The notes under the pieces: generated by a model | What the model was told of the DNA's origin: nothing | Database searches by the model: none | Seen by the model: the letters and a program-made list of their open reading frames with translations, nothing else | From: Streptomyces sp. SA15 | Lineage (GTDB): Bacteria > Actinomycetota > Actinomycetes > Streptomycetales > Streptomycetaceae | Direction of reading: 5' to 3' | NCBI RefSeq assembly: GCF_002291145.1 | Contig: NZ_NTGE01000057.1 | Location: 1 to 43,077 of the forward strand | DNA: 43,077 bases | Position numbers and translations under genes: made by a program | Shown here: piece after piece, positions 1-7,967 of the stretch | Layout: each line of letters begins with the position of its first letter | How positions within the stretch are numbered: position 1 is the first letter of the stretch

Positions 1-291
1 ATGGGCGTGAAAAGGGTGGTGCGCCGTCCGCGCCCGGCGCATGTCGCGCCCCTTGTGCGCACCGCCGGCCGGCACTCCTTCCCGAGTTCGCACGCGACCT
101 CCGCCGCGGCCGCCGCCGTCGCCTACGGGGCGCTCGGCGCGCGCGTGATCCCGCCGCTCGCCGCCGCGATGTGCCTCTCGCGCCTGATCGTCGGCGTCCA
201 CTACCCCTCGGACGTGGCGGCGGGCGCGGCCCTGGGGGTGCTCACGGCGCGCATCGGGGCGCGCTGGATGAGCGGAGGCGTCCATGACTGA
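1..291 (+). CDS. PAP2-family lipid phosphatase, 5' end cut by window
   Basis: All three PAP2 (type 2 phosphatidic acid phosphatase) signatures are visible: the K-x6-RP motif at residues 4-12, PSSH at about 28-31, and SR-x5-H-x3-D at about 60-70. The conserved first motif lies right at the start, and the N-terminal membrane helices usual for this family are absent. The first in-window ATG is therefore probably internal and the gene begins upstream. The stop overlaps the start of the UbiA gene by 8 nt (ATGACTGA). In mycobacteria a PAP2 protein next to the UbiA enzyme dephosphorylates decaprenylphosphoryl-5-phosphoribose, and the same pairing here suggests a polyprenyl-phosphoribose phosphatase role at the membrane. 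That substrate is inferred from context only. Confidence 0.85.
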   Translation: MGVKRVVRRPRPAHVAPLVRTAGRHSFPSSHATSAAAAAVAYGALGARVIPPLAAAMCLSRLIVGVHYPSDVAAGAALGVLTARIGARWMSGGVHD

Positions 292-1273
292 GACAGGGCC
301 CTTCGCCGGCGCCGCCCACACCCAGGAGACGGCGCTCCACGAGAAACGCACGCCCCCGCGCCACACCCTGCCACGCCCCAGAGGCCCTCTCCGCCCTCTC
401 CTGGGGGGCCTCCTCAGGACCGCCCGCCCCAAGCAGTGGGTCAAGAACATCCTGGTCGTCGCCGCCCCGGCCGCCGCCGGCCAGCTCTTCACCCGGCACG
501 CGCTCACCCAACTCGCGCTGGTCTTCGTCCTGTTCACCGCCTGCGCCGCAGCCGTCTACCTGATCAACGACGCCCGCGACGCCGACGCCGACCGCGCCCA
601 CCCCACCAAGCGCCACCGCCCCGTCGCCTCCGGACAGGTCCCCGTACCCGTCGCGTACGCCGTCGGAGCCGTCCTCGGCCTCCTCGCGCCCGCCGCCGCG
701 GTCTGGCTGGTGTCCCCGGCCGTCTCCGCGCTGCTGGCGGCGTACCTGGGCATGCAACTGGTGTACTGCGTCAGCCTCAAGCACGTCCTGGTCGTCGACC
801 TCGTCATCGTCACGACCGGGTTCCTGATGCGGGCGATGATCGGCGGACTCGCCCTCGGTATCCCCCTCTCGCGCTGGTTCCTGATCACGACCGGGTTCGG
901 CGCGCTGTTCATGGTGTCGGCCAAGCGCTATTCCGAAGCAGTCCAGATGGCCGGGAAAGCGGGCGCCACGCGCGCGTTGCTCACCGAGTACACCCCCGGC
1001 TACCTGCGCTTCGTGTGGCAGCTCGCGGCCGGTGTCGCCGTCCTCGGCTATTGCTTGTGGGCCCTGGAGGAGGGCGGCGTGCCGCACACCAGCGTGCTGC
1101 CCTGGCGGCAGCTGTCCATGGTCGCCTTCATCCTCGCGATCCTCAGGTACGCCGTCTTCGCCGACCGCGGCACGGCCGGCGAACCCGAGGACGTCGTCCT
1201 GCGCGACCGCGCGCTCGCCCTGATCGGCCTGGTGTGGCTCGCGATGTACGGCCTGGCGGTGGCAAATTGGTGA
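284..1273 (+). CDS. UbiA-family decaprenyl-phosphate phosphoribosyltransferase
   Basis: A 329-residue polytopic membrane protein of the UbiA prenyltransferase superfamily. The first Asp-rich motif, NDARDADADR, is at residues 95-104 and is followed by HPTKRHRPVASG, the arrangement typical of the DPPR synthase branch (Mycobacterium Rv3806c). That enzyme transfers 5-phosphoribose from PRPP to decaprenyl phosphate. Hydrophobic helices fill the rest of the protein. The residue-1 ATG overlaps the PAP2 stop, and its own stop overlaps the next gene's GTG (GTGA), so the three genes are probably co-translated. The first 45 residues are hydrophilic and not part of the fold. Substrate assignment comes from family and neighbour; streptomycetes lack arabinogalactan, so the end product is uncertain. 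Confidence 0.85.
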   Translation: MTETGPFAGAAHTQETALHEKRTPPRHTLPRPRGPLRPLLGGLLRTARPKQWVKNILVVAAPAAAGQLFTRHALTQLALVFVLFTACAAAVYLINDARDADADRAHPTKRHRPVASGQVPVPVAYAVGAVLGLLAPAAAVWLVSPAVSALLAAYLGMQLVYCVSLKHVLVVDLVIVTTGFLMRAMIGGLALGIPLSRWFLITTGFGALFMVSAKRYSEAVQMAGKAGATRALLTEYTPGYLRFVWQLAAGVAVLGYCLWALEEGGVPHTSVLPWRQLSMVAFILAILRYAVFADRGTAGEPEDVVLRDRALALIGLVWLAMYGLAVANW

Positions 1274-1821
1274 GCAGGCGCGCGTGGACCGGCCGACGCG
1301 AACCGCACCGCAGGCGCGCGTGGACCGGCCGACGCGCACCGCACCGCACGCGCGCGTGGCCGGGCACGGGCGCACCGCACCGCACGCGCGCGTGGGCAAC
1401 CAAGACCCGCCGTGAACTCCTCGGCTTCGCCATCGCGGGCCTCCTCGCCTACGCCACCGACCTCGCCCTCTTCACCTACCTGCGCGGCCCCGCCGCCCTC
1501 GACCCCCTCACCGCCAAGTCGCTCTCCTTCGTCGCGGGCTGCTCGGTGGCCTACGCCGGCAACGCGCTCGGCACCTACCGGCACACCCGCCCGAAGGGCC
1601 TGCGCCCCTACGCCGTCTTCTTCGCGGTGAACGTCGCGGGTGCCGCCGTACAACTGCTGTGTCTCGCCATCAGCCACTACGGACTCGGCCTCACCTCCCA
1701 GCGCGCGGACACCGTCTCCGGCGCCGGAATCGGCATGGCATTGGCGACTGTCCTGCGGTTTTGGGGCACTCGGACATTTGTCTTCCGCAGGGAGGGCAGA
1801 GTCGGATCATGGACTGGCTGA
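1270..1821 (+). CDS. GtrA-family membrane protein with repeat-coded N terminus
   Basis: A GTG start at 1270 overlaps the previous stop by 4 nt and gives about 183 residues. Residues from about 45 on are a normal GtrA domain with four predicted membrane helices, starting near LLGFAIAGLLAYATD and ending with FWGTRTFVF. GtrA proteins are thought to help flip or deliver polyprenyl-phosphate sugars, which fits the PAP2/UbiA neighbours. The first 40 or so residues are an Arg-rich 12-residue repeat (RAW-x-G-x3-PHR type) encoded by a 36-bp tandem repeat, not found in ordinary GtrA proteins. No good in-frame start lies between the repeats and the domain, so the repeat is probably translated. The 3' end overlaps the YihY gene by 13 nt. 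Confidence 0.8.
   Translation: MSRRAWTGRREPHRRRAWTGRRAPHRTRAWPGTGAPHRTRAWATKTRRELLGFAIAGLLAYATDLALFTYLRGPAALDPLTAKSLSFVAGCSVAYAGNALGTYRHTRPKGLRPYAVFFAVNVAGAAVQLLCLAISHYGLGLTSQRADTVSGAGIGMALATVLRFWGTRTFVFRREGRVGSWTG
1275..1398 (+). repeat. 36-bp tandem repeat inside the GtrA gene
   Basis: Three and a half copies of a 36-bp unit start at 1275, 1311, 1347 and 1383 (the last partial). Units 1 and 2 differ at about one base; unit 3 has several changes. The unit length is a multiple of three, so copy-number change would keep the GtrA frame and vary the length of an Arg-rich cytosolic tail. Confidence 0.85.
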
Positions 1822-2717
1822 AAAAGCTCCCCGTCGTCGGGCCCCTGGTCGCCCGCGTGATGGCCACGCACGCGTGGCGGTCGTACGAGCGCCTGGACCG
1901 GGTGAAGTGGACACGGCTGGCCGCGGCGATGACGTTCACCAGCTTCGTGGCGCTCTTCCCGCTGCTCACCGTGGCCGCCGCCATCGCCGCCGCCACGCTG
2001 AGCACGAAGCAGCAGAACACCCTGGAGGACAAGATCGCCGGGCAGGTGCCCGGCATCTCCGACCAGCTCAACATCGACGGCCTGGTGCAGAACGCCGGCA
2101 CCGTCGGCCTCATCGCGGGCGCCGTCCTGCTGTTCACCGGCATCGGCTGGGCCGGCTCGATGCGCGAGTGCCTGCGCGCGGTGTGGGAGCTGCCCGACGA
2201 GGAGGAGAACCCGGTCCTGCGCAAGGCCAAGGACACCGGGATCCTGCTCGGGCTCGGCGGCGCGGTGCTCGTCACGCTCGCCGCCTCCGCTGTCGCCTCC
2301 GCGATGGTCGGCTGGATCACCCGGCAGCTCGGCCTCGACGAGGGCGGCTGGGGCGGGATCCTGTTGCAGATCGCCGCGTTCCTCGTCGCCGTACTCGCCG
2401 ACTTCCTGCTCCTGCTGTACGTCCTGACCCTGCTGCCCGGAGTCGAACCCGCCCGCCGTCGCCTGATCGTGGCCGCGCTGACCGGAGCAATCGGCTTCGA
2501 GCTGCTGAAACTGCTGCTCAGCGGCTATATGCAGGGGGTGGCCGCGAAGAGCATGTACGGCGCGTTCGGCGTCCCCGTCGCCCTGCTGCTGTGGATCAAC
2601 TTCACGGCGAAACTAGTGCTGTTCTGCGCCGCGTGGACGGCGACGCAGAGCAAGGAGGTCGAACTCACGGACGAGGACGACGGCGCACCAGATCCGGCAG
2701 CGGCCAGCGACGGTTGA
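1809..2717 (+). CDS. YihY/BrkB-family membrane protein
   Basis: About 302 residues with the YihY/virulence-factor BrkB layout: six hydrophobic helices, an early TFTSFVALFPLLT segment, a mid-protein GIGWAGSMRE segment, and the conserved GAFGVPVALLLWIN stretch near the end. The ATG at 1809 was chosen because GGAGGG lies 8-10 nt upstream and homology begins immediately. It overlaps the GtrA stop. The function of this family is not firmly known; the old RNase BN assignment was withdrawn. The acidic C-terminal tail is encoded in DNA that is also the end of dacA on the other strand (53 nt shared). Confidence 0.85.
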   Translation: MDWLKKLPVVGPLVARVMATHAWRSYERLDRVKWTRLAAAMTFTSFVALFPLLTVAAAIAAATLSTKQQNTLEDKIAGQVPGISDQLNIDGLVQNAGTVGLIAGAVLLFTGIGWAGSMRECLRAVWELPDEEENPVLRKAKDTGILLGLGGAVLVTLAASAVASAMVGWITRQLGLDEGGWGGILLQIAAFLVAVLADFLLLLYVLTLLPGVEPARRRLIVAALTGAIGFELLKLLLSGYMQGVAAKSMYGAFGVPVALLLWINFTAKLVLFCAAWTATQSKEVELTDEDDGAPDPAAASDG

Positions 2718-3978
2718 CCAGGAACGCGGCGCCCGCGAGCAGCACCAGCAGCCCGCCGGTGATCCCCAGCGCGATCCCCATGCCGCCGGAGCCGCCCTCG
2801 GCCGTGGCGCTCGCCACCGGCTTCGACGCGCCGCCGGACGAGGCCCCGCTCCCGCCGGATTCCATGCCCCCGGCCTCCCCGGACGGGTTCGCACCCGGCT
2901 GGGCGCTCGGCTGCGCGGCGCTCTTCGGCGGCACCAGCTCGCCCACCGGCTCCACCTTGCCGGCCGCCTGGAAGCCCCAGTCGAAGAGCCGGGCGGTCTC
3001 CTTGTAGACCTCGTTGCTCTCGTCCTTCTCCGGGTTCATGACCGTGACGAGCAGCACCTTGCCGTTGCGCTCGGCGACACCGGTGAAGGTGGCGCCGGCG
3101 TTGGTGGTGTTGCCGTTCTTGACGCCCGCGATGCCCTGGTAGACGGGCACGTCGGAGGCGCCGCTCAGCAGCCGGTTGGTGTTCCGGATCTCGAAGGACT
3201 CGCGGGTGGTCTTGCCCTTCTTGTTCTTCGTCGTCTTGCCCGGAAACTTCGCCGTGACCGTCGAGCAGTACTCCCGGAAGTCCTTCTTCTGCAGCCCGGA
3301 GCGGGCGATCAGGGTGAGGTCGTACGCGGAGGAGACCTGGCCGGGGGAGTCGTAGCCATCGGGGCTGACCGCGTGCGTGTCGAGGGCCTGAAGCTCCTCG
3401 GCGTGCGCGTTCATCTGCTTGACGGTGTTGTCGACGCCGTCGTTCATCTGCGACAGCACGTGCACGGCGTCGTTGCCGGATTGCAGGAACACCCCGAGCC
3501 ACAGGTCGTGGACGGTGTAGGTCTCGCCCTCCTTTATCCCGACCATGCTGGAACCGGAGCCGATGCCCGCCAGGTCGGTGGGGACCACCTTGTGCTTCTC
3601 GGTCTTCGCGAACTTCGGCAGCACCGTGTCCGCGAACAGCATCTTCAGGGTGCTCGCCGGGGGCAGCCGCCAGTGCGCGTTGTGCGCGGCCAGGACGTCA
3701 CCGGACTCGGCGTCGGCGACGATCCACGAGCGCGCGCTCAGGTCCTTGGGCAGCACCGGGACCCCGCTCGCCAGGTTGACCTGCGTCCCGGCCTGACCGA
3801 GGCGCGCGCCGCCCACGGCCGACATGTTCGCCGGGGGAGTGGCCGACGGGCTCTTCGAGGGACTGGGTGAGGGCTTGGGGTCCGCGTAGGAGACGGGCGT
3901 GGTCAGCGCGAGGGACGACAGGACGGCGGCGGAGGTGACCAGCAGGGATCGCCTGGCGGTCTTCTTGGGTGGGGACAC
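2665..3978 (-). CDS. dacA: D-alanyl-D-alanine carboxypeptidase (DacA/PBP5-like)
   Basis: A 437-residue secreted, membrane-anchored serine peptidase of family S11 that trims the terminal D-Ala from peptidoglycan pentapeptides. The three active-site motifs are STLK (109-112), SGN (167-169) and KNG (287-289, in place of the usual KTG). A signal peptide covers about residues 1-32 (KKTARR, hydrophobic core, cut near SYA). A Pro/Ser-rich linker follows, and the C terminus has a Gly/Ser-rich linker plus one membrane helix ending in an Arg-rich tail. The GTG at 3978 is the only start that places the signal peptide correctly. It is convergent with the YihY gene and overlaps it by 53 nt. S. coelicolor has the same gene next to SCO4848. 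Confidence 0.92.
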   Translation of the reverse strand: MSPPKKTARRSLLVTSAAVLSSLALTTPVSYADPKPSPSPSKSPSATPPANMSAVGGARLGQAGTQVNLASGVPVLPKDLSARSWIVADAESGDVLAAHNAHWRLPPASTLKMLFADTVLPKFAKTEKHKVVPTDLAGIGSGSSMVGIKEGETYTVHDLWLGVFLQSGNDAVHVLSQMNDGVDNTVKQMNAHAEELQALDTHAVSPDGYDSPGQVSSAYDLTLIARSGLQKKDFREYCSTVTAKFPGKTTKNKKGKTTRESFEIRNTNRLLSGASDVPVYQGIAGVKNGNTTNAGATFTGVAERNGKVLLVTVMNPEKDESNEVYKETARLFDWGFQAAGKVEPVGELVPPKSAAQPSAQPGANPSGEAGGMESGGSGASSGGASKPVASATAEGGSGGMGIALGITGGLLVLLAGAAFLVNRRWPLPDLVRRRPRP

Positions 3979-4069
3979 GGTCAGGAACGTACCTTCCACA
4001 GGGCGTGAAGTCCCGCCCGCCTCCCCACCCCGGCCACGGATCCGGACACGCGCCGGTGATACTGAACGT

Positions 4070-4312
4070 ATGAAGCTCAGCCGCCCCGTCTCCTGGTTCC
4101 TGCTCGCTTTCGGGGTGTGGAGCTGGGTCATCTGGATCACTTTCGTCAAGAACCTCGTCAAGGACGGCAGCGGGCTCGCGTTCGACGACGCGGGTGACCC
4201 GACCGCGTACTTCTGGGTGCACCTGCTGCTCGCCGTCGTTTCCTTCGTATGGGGGACGGCTGTGGGGGCCATCGGGTTGCGCGGTCTGCGCGCACTGCGC
4301 CGCACGTCATAG
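4070..4312 (+). CDS. SCO4848-family small membrane protein
   Basis: An 80-residue protein with two membrane helices (about residues 7-26 and 48-72) separated by a short loop containing DDAGDPTAYF. It matches what I recall of the SCO4848 family, which sits beside dacA in streptomycetes; function unknown. No Shine-Dalgarno sequence precedes the ATG. A GATACT hexamer at 4058-4063 lies 6 nt upstream of it, so a leaderless transcript is possible. It is divergent from dacA with about 90 nt between starts. The last codons are part of a 14-nt sequence that is repeated just downstream. Confidence 0.8.
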   Translation: MKLSRPVSWFLLAFGVWSWVIWITFVKNLVKDGSGLAFDDAGDPTAYFWVHLLLAVVSFVWGTAVGAIGLRGLRALRRTS

Positions 4313-4406
4313 CAACTGCCTCGCACGTCATAGCAACGGCGCTGGACGCATTGACAACAACGGCGCTGGACGCATTGACAACAACGGCGCTGGACGCATG
4401 AACAAC
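4303..4406 (+). repeat. Tandem repeats between SCO4848-like gene and metallophosphoesterase
   Basis: Two nested repeats fill the gap. GCACGTCATAGCAAC occurs twice (the first copy spans the SCO4848-like stop codon, the second starts at 4323). A 24-bp unit beginning AACGGCGCTGGACGCATT follows in three copies at 4335-4358, 4359-4382 and 4383-4406; the third differs at two bases. The repeat ends 31 nt before the metallophosphoesterase ATG, so it lies in that gene's leader or promoter region. Confidence 0.9.
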
Positions 4407-4437
4407 TCGGGACCACGAAAGAGGGGATACGACCGAC

Positions 4438-5748
4438 ATGGTGGTCGTCTTCGCGCTCGTCGCACTGGCCGTGCTGAGCGCACTGGTGGCGGGCAACTGG
4501 TATGTGTGGCGCAGACTTTTCCGCGACACCACCCGGGGCCCGGGCCTCGTGCGCCGTGCGGGCGCGGTGCTGGTGGCGGGCGGCTGGGTGCTGGCCATCA
4601 CGGCGCTCGTCTCGGAACGCACCGGCGCGCCCTTCTGGCTCCAGCAGGTACTGGCCTGGCCGGGCTTCCTGTGGCTGGCCATGTCGATCTACCTGCTGCT
4701 GGCATTGGCGGCGGGTGAGGTCGTACGACCGTTGCTGCGGCGGTTTCTGGAACGGCGGGCGCGGGCCGGGACGGCCGTAGAAAAGCCGGAGCCGGTCCCG
4801 GCGGGAGCCGTGGCCGCCGCGGCGGCCACGCCCACCGCCCCGCAGGGGACCGACCCTGAGCCGGCCGCGGAGTCGCCGACGGAGCCGGCCCCCGGGTCCG
4901 CCACCCCGCCGCCCCCGGCCTTCCCCTCCCGCCGCCTCTTCGTCTCCCGAGTCGTCGGCGGCGCCGCGGCCGCCGTGGCCGTCGGGACCGTCGGCTACGG
5001 CACGTACGGCGTCCTGAACGGCCCGACGGTCAAACGCGTCACCGTCCCGCTGGCCAAGCTGCCGCGCGCGGCGCACGGTTACCGGATCGCGGTGGTCAGC
5101 GACATTCACCTGGGCCCGGTCCTCGGCCGTGGCTTCGCCCAGAAGGTCGTCGACACGATCAACTCCACCCAGCCCGACCTCATCGCGGTGGTCGGCGACC
5201 TGGTCGACGGCAGCGTGAAGGACCTGGGCCCGGCGGCGGCCCCGCTGGCCCAGCTGACGGCCCGCCACGGCACGTACTTCGTCACCGGCAACCACGAGTA
5301 CTTCTCCGGCGCCGAACAGTGGGTCGAGGAGGTACGGCGGCTCGGCATGCGCCCCCTGGAGAACGCCCGCGTCGAAATGGCGCACTTCGACCTCGCCGGC
5401 GTCAACGACGTGTCGGGCGAGGACGAGGGACAGGGCCCCGACTACGCCAAGGCCCTCGGCGACCGGGACCGGGCACGCGCGTGCGTGCTCCTCGCCCACC
5501 AGCCGGTGCAGATCCACGACGCCGTCGACCACGGCGTCGACCTCCAGCTCTCCGGCCACTCCCACGGCGGCCAGATGTGGCCCGGTAACTTCCTCGCGGC
5601 GGCGGCCAATCCGACGGTGGCCGGGCTGGAGCGCTACGGCGACACCCAGCTGTACGTCAGCCGTGGCGCGGGCGCCTGGGGCCCGCCGACCCGGGTCGGC
5701 GCGGAGTCGGACATCACGGTGATCGAACTGGCGTCGAGGCAGGCGTGA
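4438..5748 (+). CDS. Membrane-anchored metallophosphoesterase
   Basis: A 436-residue protein. Residues 1-100 hold about three membrane helices, 110-165 are a Pro/Ala-rich linker, 175-192 a further helix, and about 212-436 a calcineurin-like phosphoesterase domain. The metal-binding motifs are all present: SDIHLG (221-226), GDLVDG (about 253-258), GNHE (284-287), a HQP motif, and GHSHGGQ near residue 370. The domain resembles the YaeI/YkuE subgroup, which includes UDP-diacylglucosamine pyrophosphatase-like and phosphodiesterase enzymes; the substrate cannot be told from sequence. The ATG is preceded by GAAAGAGGGG at a suitable distance. The domain likely faces outside or the membrane surface. 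Confidence 0.88.
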   Translation: MVVVFALVALAVLSALVAGNWYVWRRLFRDTTRGPGLVRRAGAVLVAGGWVLAITALVSERTGAPFWLQQVLAWPGFLWLAMSIYLLLALAAGEVVRPLLRRFLERRARAGTAVEKPEPVPAGAVAAAAATPTAPQGTDPEPAAESPTEPAPGSATPPPPAFPSRRLFVSRVVGGAAAAVAVGTVGYGTYGVLNGPTVKRVTVPLAKLPRAAHGYRIAVVSDIHLGPVLGRGFAQKVVDTINSTQPDLIAVVGDLVDGSVKDLGPAAAPLAQLTARHGTYFVTGNHEYFSGAEQWVEEVRRLGMRPLENARVEMAHFDLAGVNDVSGEDEGQGPDYAKALGDRDRARACVLLAHQPVQIHDAVDHGVDLQLSGHSHGGQMWPGNFLAAAANPTVAGLERYGDTQLYVSRGAGAWGPPTRVGAESDITVIELASRQA

Positions 5749-5931
5749 GCGGGTGACCCCACCCTGTGAGAGCCCTGTGAAACCTGGTCGAAACCCCCTT
5801 GCGCAAGGTCTTTCCCAAATCGAACAAAACTCCCTTCCCCTCGGCGAAACACCTGTGCTTAGGTGATCCGCGCCACTAGGGGCGTGGCATATGCGCTGTG
5901 GCTCAAAAAGGGGCCTGGGGAGGGCAAACCG

Positions 5932-7488
5932 ATGCGGTCGGTCCGCACGCGGATTCTCGCGACACTGCTCGTGCTGGCGGCCGTGGGCGTCGGTGCCTGG
6001 CAGCTGTTGCCGTCGGGGAACGGCAACGGCAAGACGATCATCGTCGGCACGACGGACGCCGTCACGTCGCTCGACCCGGCCGGTGCCTACGACGCCGGCT
6101 CCTGGGCGCTGTTCAGCAACGTCTTCCAGTCACTGCTCACCTTCGAGCCGGGCGGCGTCACCCCCGTGCCCGACGCGGCCGAGAGGTGCGCCTTCGCCGG
6201 CGGCGACCTGGAAACCTACCGCTGCGAACTGCGCAAGGGGCTCACCTTCCCGAGCGGTCGGGAGATGACCGCCGAGGACGTGAAGTACTCCTTCGACCGC
6301 GTCAAGGAGATCAACTCCGAGGTCGGCCCCGCGTCCCTGCTGGCCACCCTCCGCTCGGTCGACGCGAGCGGCCTGACCGTCACCTTCCACCTCTCCTCGC
6401 CCGACGCCACCTTCCCCTTCAAGGTGGCCACCGGCGCCGGCTCGATCGTCGACCGCACCAAGTACCCGGCGAACGGCCTGCGCACCGACACCGGCGTCGA
6501 CGGCACCGGACCGTACGAACTGACCGCGTACACCAAGGACAAGAAGGCCTCCCTCGCCCGCAACACGCGCTACAAGGGCGCCGTCGACGACACCGGGCGA
6601 CCCGTGGAGCTGCGCTACTACGCCGACGCGAAGCAGCTCGACAGCGCCTGGAAGGCGAGGCGGGTCGACGTCGCCACCCGCCAGCTGCCGCCCGAGGTCC
6701 TCGCCCAGCTGAACGCCAGCGACCCCAACCAGCGCGTGTCCGAGGCCGACAGCTCCGAGACGCGCAACCTGTACCTCAACACCCGCGCCGGCTCGCCGCT
6801 GCACGACACCCCGGTCCGGCAGGCCATGGCCTGGCTGATCGACCGTGACCGGCTGGCCGCCACCGTCTACGACGGCACGGTCGACCCCCTGTACTCGCTG
6901 ATCCCGACCGGCATCACCGGCCACACCACGTCGTTCTTCGACCTCTACCCCAAGCCGGACCCCAAGAAGGCCCGGGAGCTGCTCACCAAGGCCGGCGTGT
7001 CCCTGCCGGTCCGCTTCACCTACGGCTACGCCGAGGGCCGCGGCGCCGCCGCTCCGGAGGCCGCGGAACTCAAGCGGCAACTGGAGGTGGACGGCCTGTT
7101 CAAGGTCACCGTCAAGGCCTACGAGTGGACCGACTTCCAGAAGCGGTGGGCGTCCGGAAAGCTGGACGCGTACGCGGTCGGCTGGGTGGCCGACTATCCG
7201 GACCCGGACACCTTCGGCGCGCCGCTCGTCGGCACCGACAGCACCATGAACACCGGCTACAGCAGCAAGACCGTCGATCAGCTGATCCGGACCAGCCAGC
7301 AGTACGCCGACCGCAGCGAGGCCGCCGACGACTTCCGCGAGGTCCAGCAGGCCGTCGCTGTCGACGTGCCGGTCATCCCGCTGTGGCAGGCCAAGGAATA
7401 CGTCGTCAGCAGCGAGGACGTCGGCGGCGGCCAGTACCTTTCGGACGGCACCGGAGTCTTCCGGCTCTGGCGCCTCACCTGGATCTGA
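5932..7488 (+). CDS. ABC transporter family 5 solute-binding protein
   Basis: A 518-residue extracytoplasmic solute-binding protein (SBP_bac_5; peptide, nickel or oligopeptide class). An N-terminal hydrophobic helix (residues about 8-25) follows MRSVRTR, but no lipobox Cys is present, so it is anchored by an uncleaved helix or secreted. Typical family segments are SLDPAGAYD near the start, EDVKYSFDRV, DGTGPY, the AMAWLIDRD helix and GWVADYPDPDTF. The start at 5932 is preceded by GGGGAGGGC. An upstream in-frame ATG at 5863 lacks such a site and would add a hydrophilic tail before the helix. No permease or ATPase genes lie beside it, so it may be an orphan receptor. Confidence 0.88.
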   Translation: MRSVRTRILATLLVLAAVGVGAWQLLPSGNGNGKTIIVGTTDAVTSLDPAGAYDAGSWALFSNVFQSLLTFEPGGVTPVPDAAERCAFAGGDLETYRCELRKGLTFPSGREMTAEDVKYSFDRVKEINSEVGPASLLATLRSVDASGLTVTFHLSSPDATFPFKVATGAGSIVDRTKYPANGLRTDTGVDGTGPYELTAYTKDKKASLARNTRYKGAVDDTGRPVELRYYADAKQLDSAWKARRVDVATRQLPPEVLAQLNASDPNQRVSEADSSETRNLYLNTRAGSPLHDTPVRQAMAWLIDRDRLAATVYDGTVDPLYSLIPTGITGHTTSFFDLYPKPDPKKARELLTKAGVSLPVRFTYGYAEGRGAAAPEAAELKRQLEVDGLFKVTVKAYEWTDFQKRWASGKLDAYAVGWVADYPDPDTFGAPLVGTDSTMNTGYSSKTVDQLIRTSQQYADRSEAADDFREVQQAVAVDVPVIPLWQAKEYVVSSEDVGGGQYLSDGTGVFRLWRLTWI

Positions 7489-7550
7489 TACCTGACGGTC
7501 GCCCGACGCAGCACCATGTGACGAAGGTGTGTGCCGGGTGAGGAGTGAAC

Positions 7551-7952
7551 GTGGTGAGACGCAACTCCTTCCGGTTGCCCCGGCACCCGGCCTCCGTCGG
7601 TCTCGCCCGGCACCGGGTGCGGGACCATCTGGCCGACTGGGGGCACGGCCCCGACGACCCCGCCGTCACGGACGCCATGCTGCTCGTGTCCGAGCTGGCC
7701 ACCAACGTCGTACGCCACGGTCCGCTCCTGGAGCGGGAGTTCGAGGTGGCGGTGACCGCCCTCGCCGACGGCTCCTGCCTCATCGAGGTGTCCGACGAGG
7801 GCCGACTGGAGCCGCGGCTGCGGGTCGTGGGCGAGTGGGAGGAGAGAGGCCGGGGCCTGCACATCGTGGAGAACATCGCCGCCGCCTGGGGCGTGTGGAG
7901 CAGAGGAGGGCACGGCAAGACGGTATGGGCGCTGATACTGGCCGACACCTGA
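7551..7952 (+). CDS. HATPase_c_2 ATP-binding protein (RsbW-like)
   Basis: About 133 residues with the GHKL fold of anti-sigma-factor kinases: the N-box SELATNVVRHG, the G1 region SDEGRLEPR and the GRGLHIVENIA segment. Streptomycetes carry dozens of such single-domain proteins. Some phosphorylate anti-anti-sigma factors, but most have no known partner. Three in-frame GTG codons (7545, 7551, 7554) compete. AGGAG at 7541-7545 is best spaced for 7551 or 7554, so 7551 is given. It ends 15 nt from the convergent histidine kinase stop. No sigma or anti-anti-sigma gene is adjacent. Confidence 0.85.
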   Translation: MVRRNSFRLPRHPASVGLARHRVRDHLADWGHGPDDPAVTDAMLLVSELATNVVRHGPLLEREFEVAVTALADGSCLIEVSDEGRLEPRLRVVGEWEERGRGLHIVENIAAAWGVWSRGGHGKTVWALILADT

Positions 7953-7967
7953 GACCTACCCGCGCGG

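Noticed and set aside
5863..5931. Upstream ATG for the solute-binding protein
   Set aside because: No ribosome site, and it would put 23 hydrophilic residues before the signal helix; the ATG at 5932 has GGGGAGGGC.
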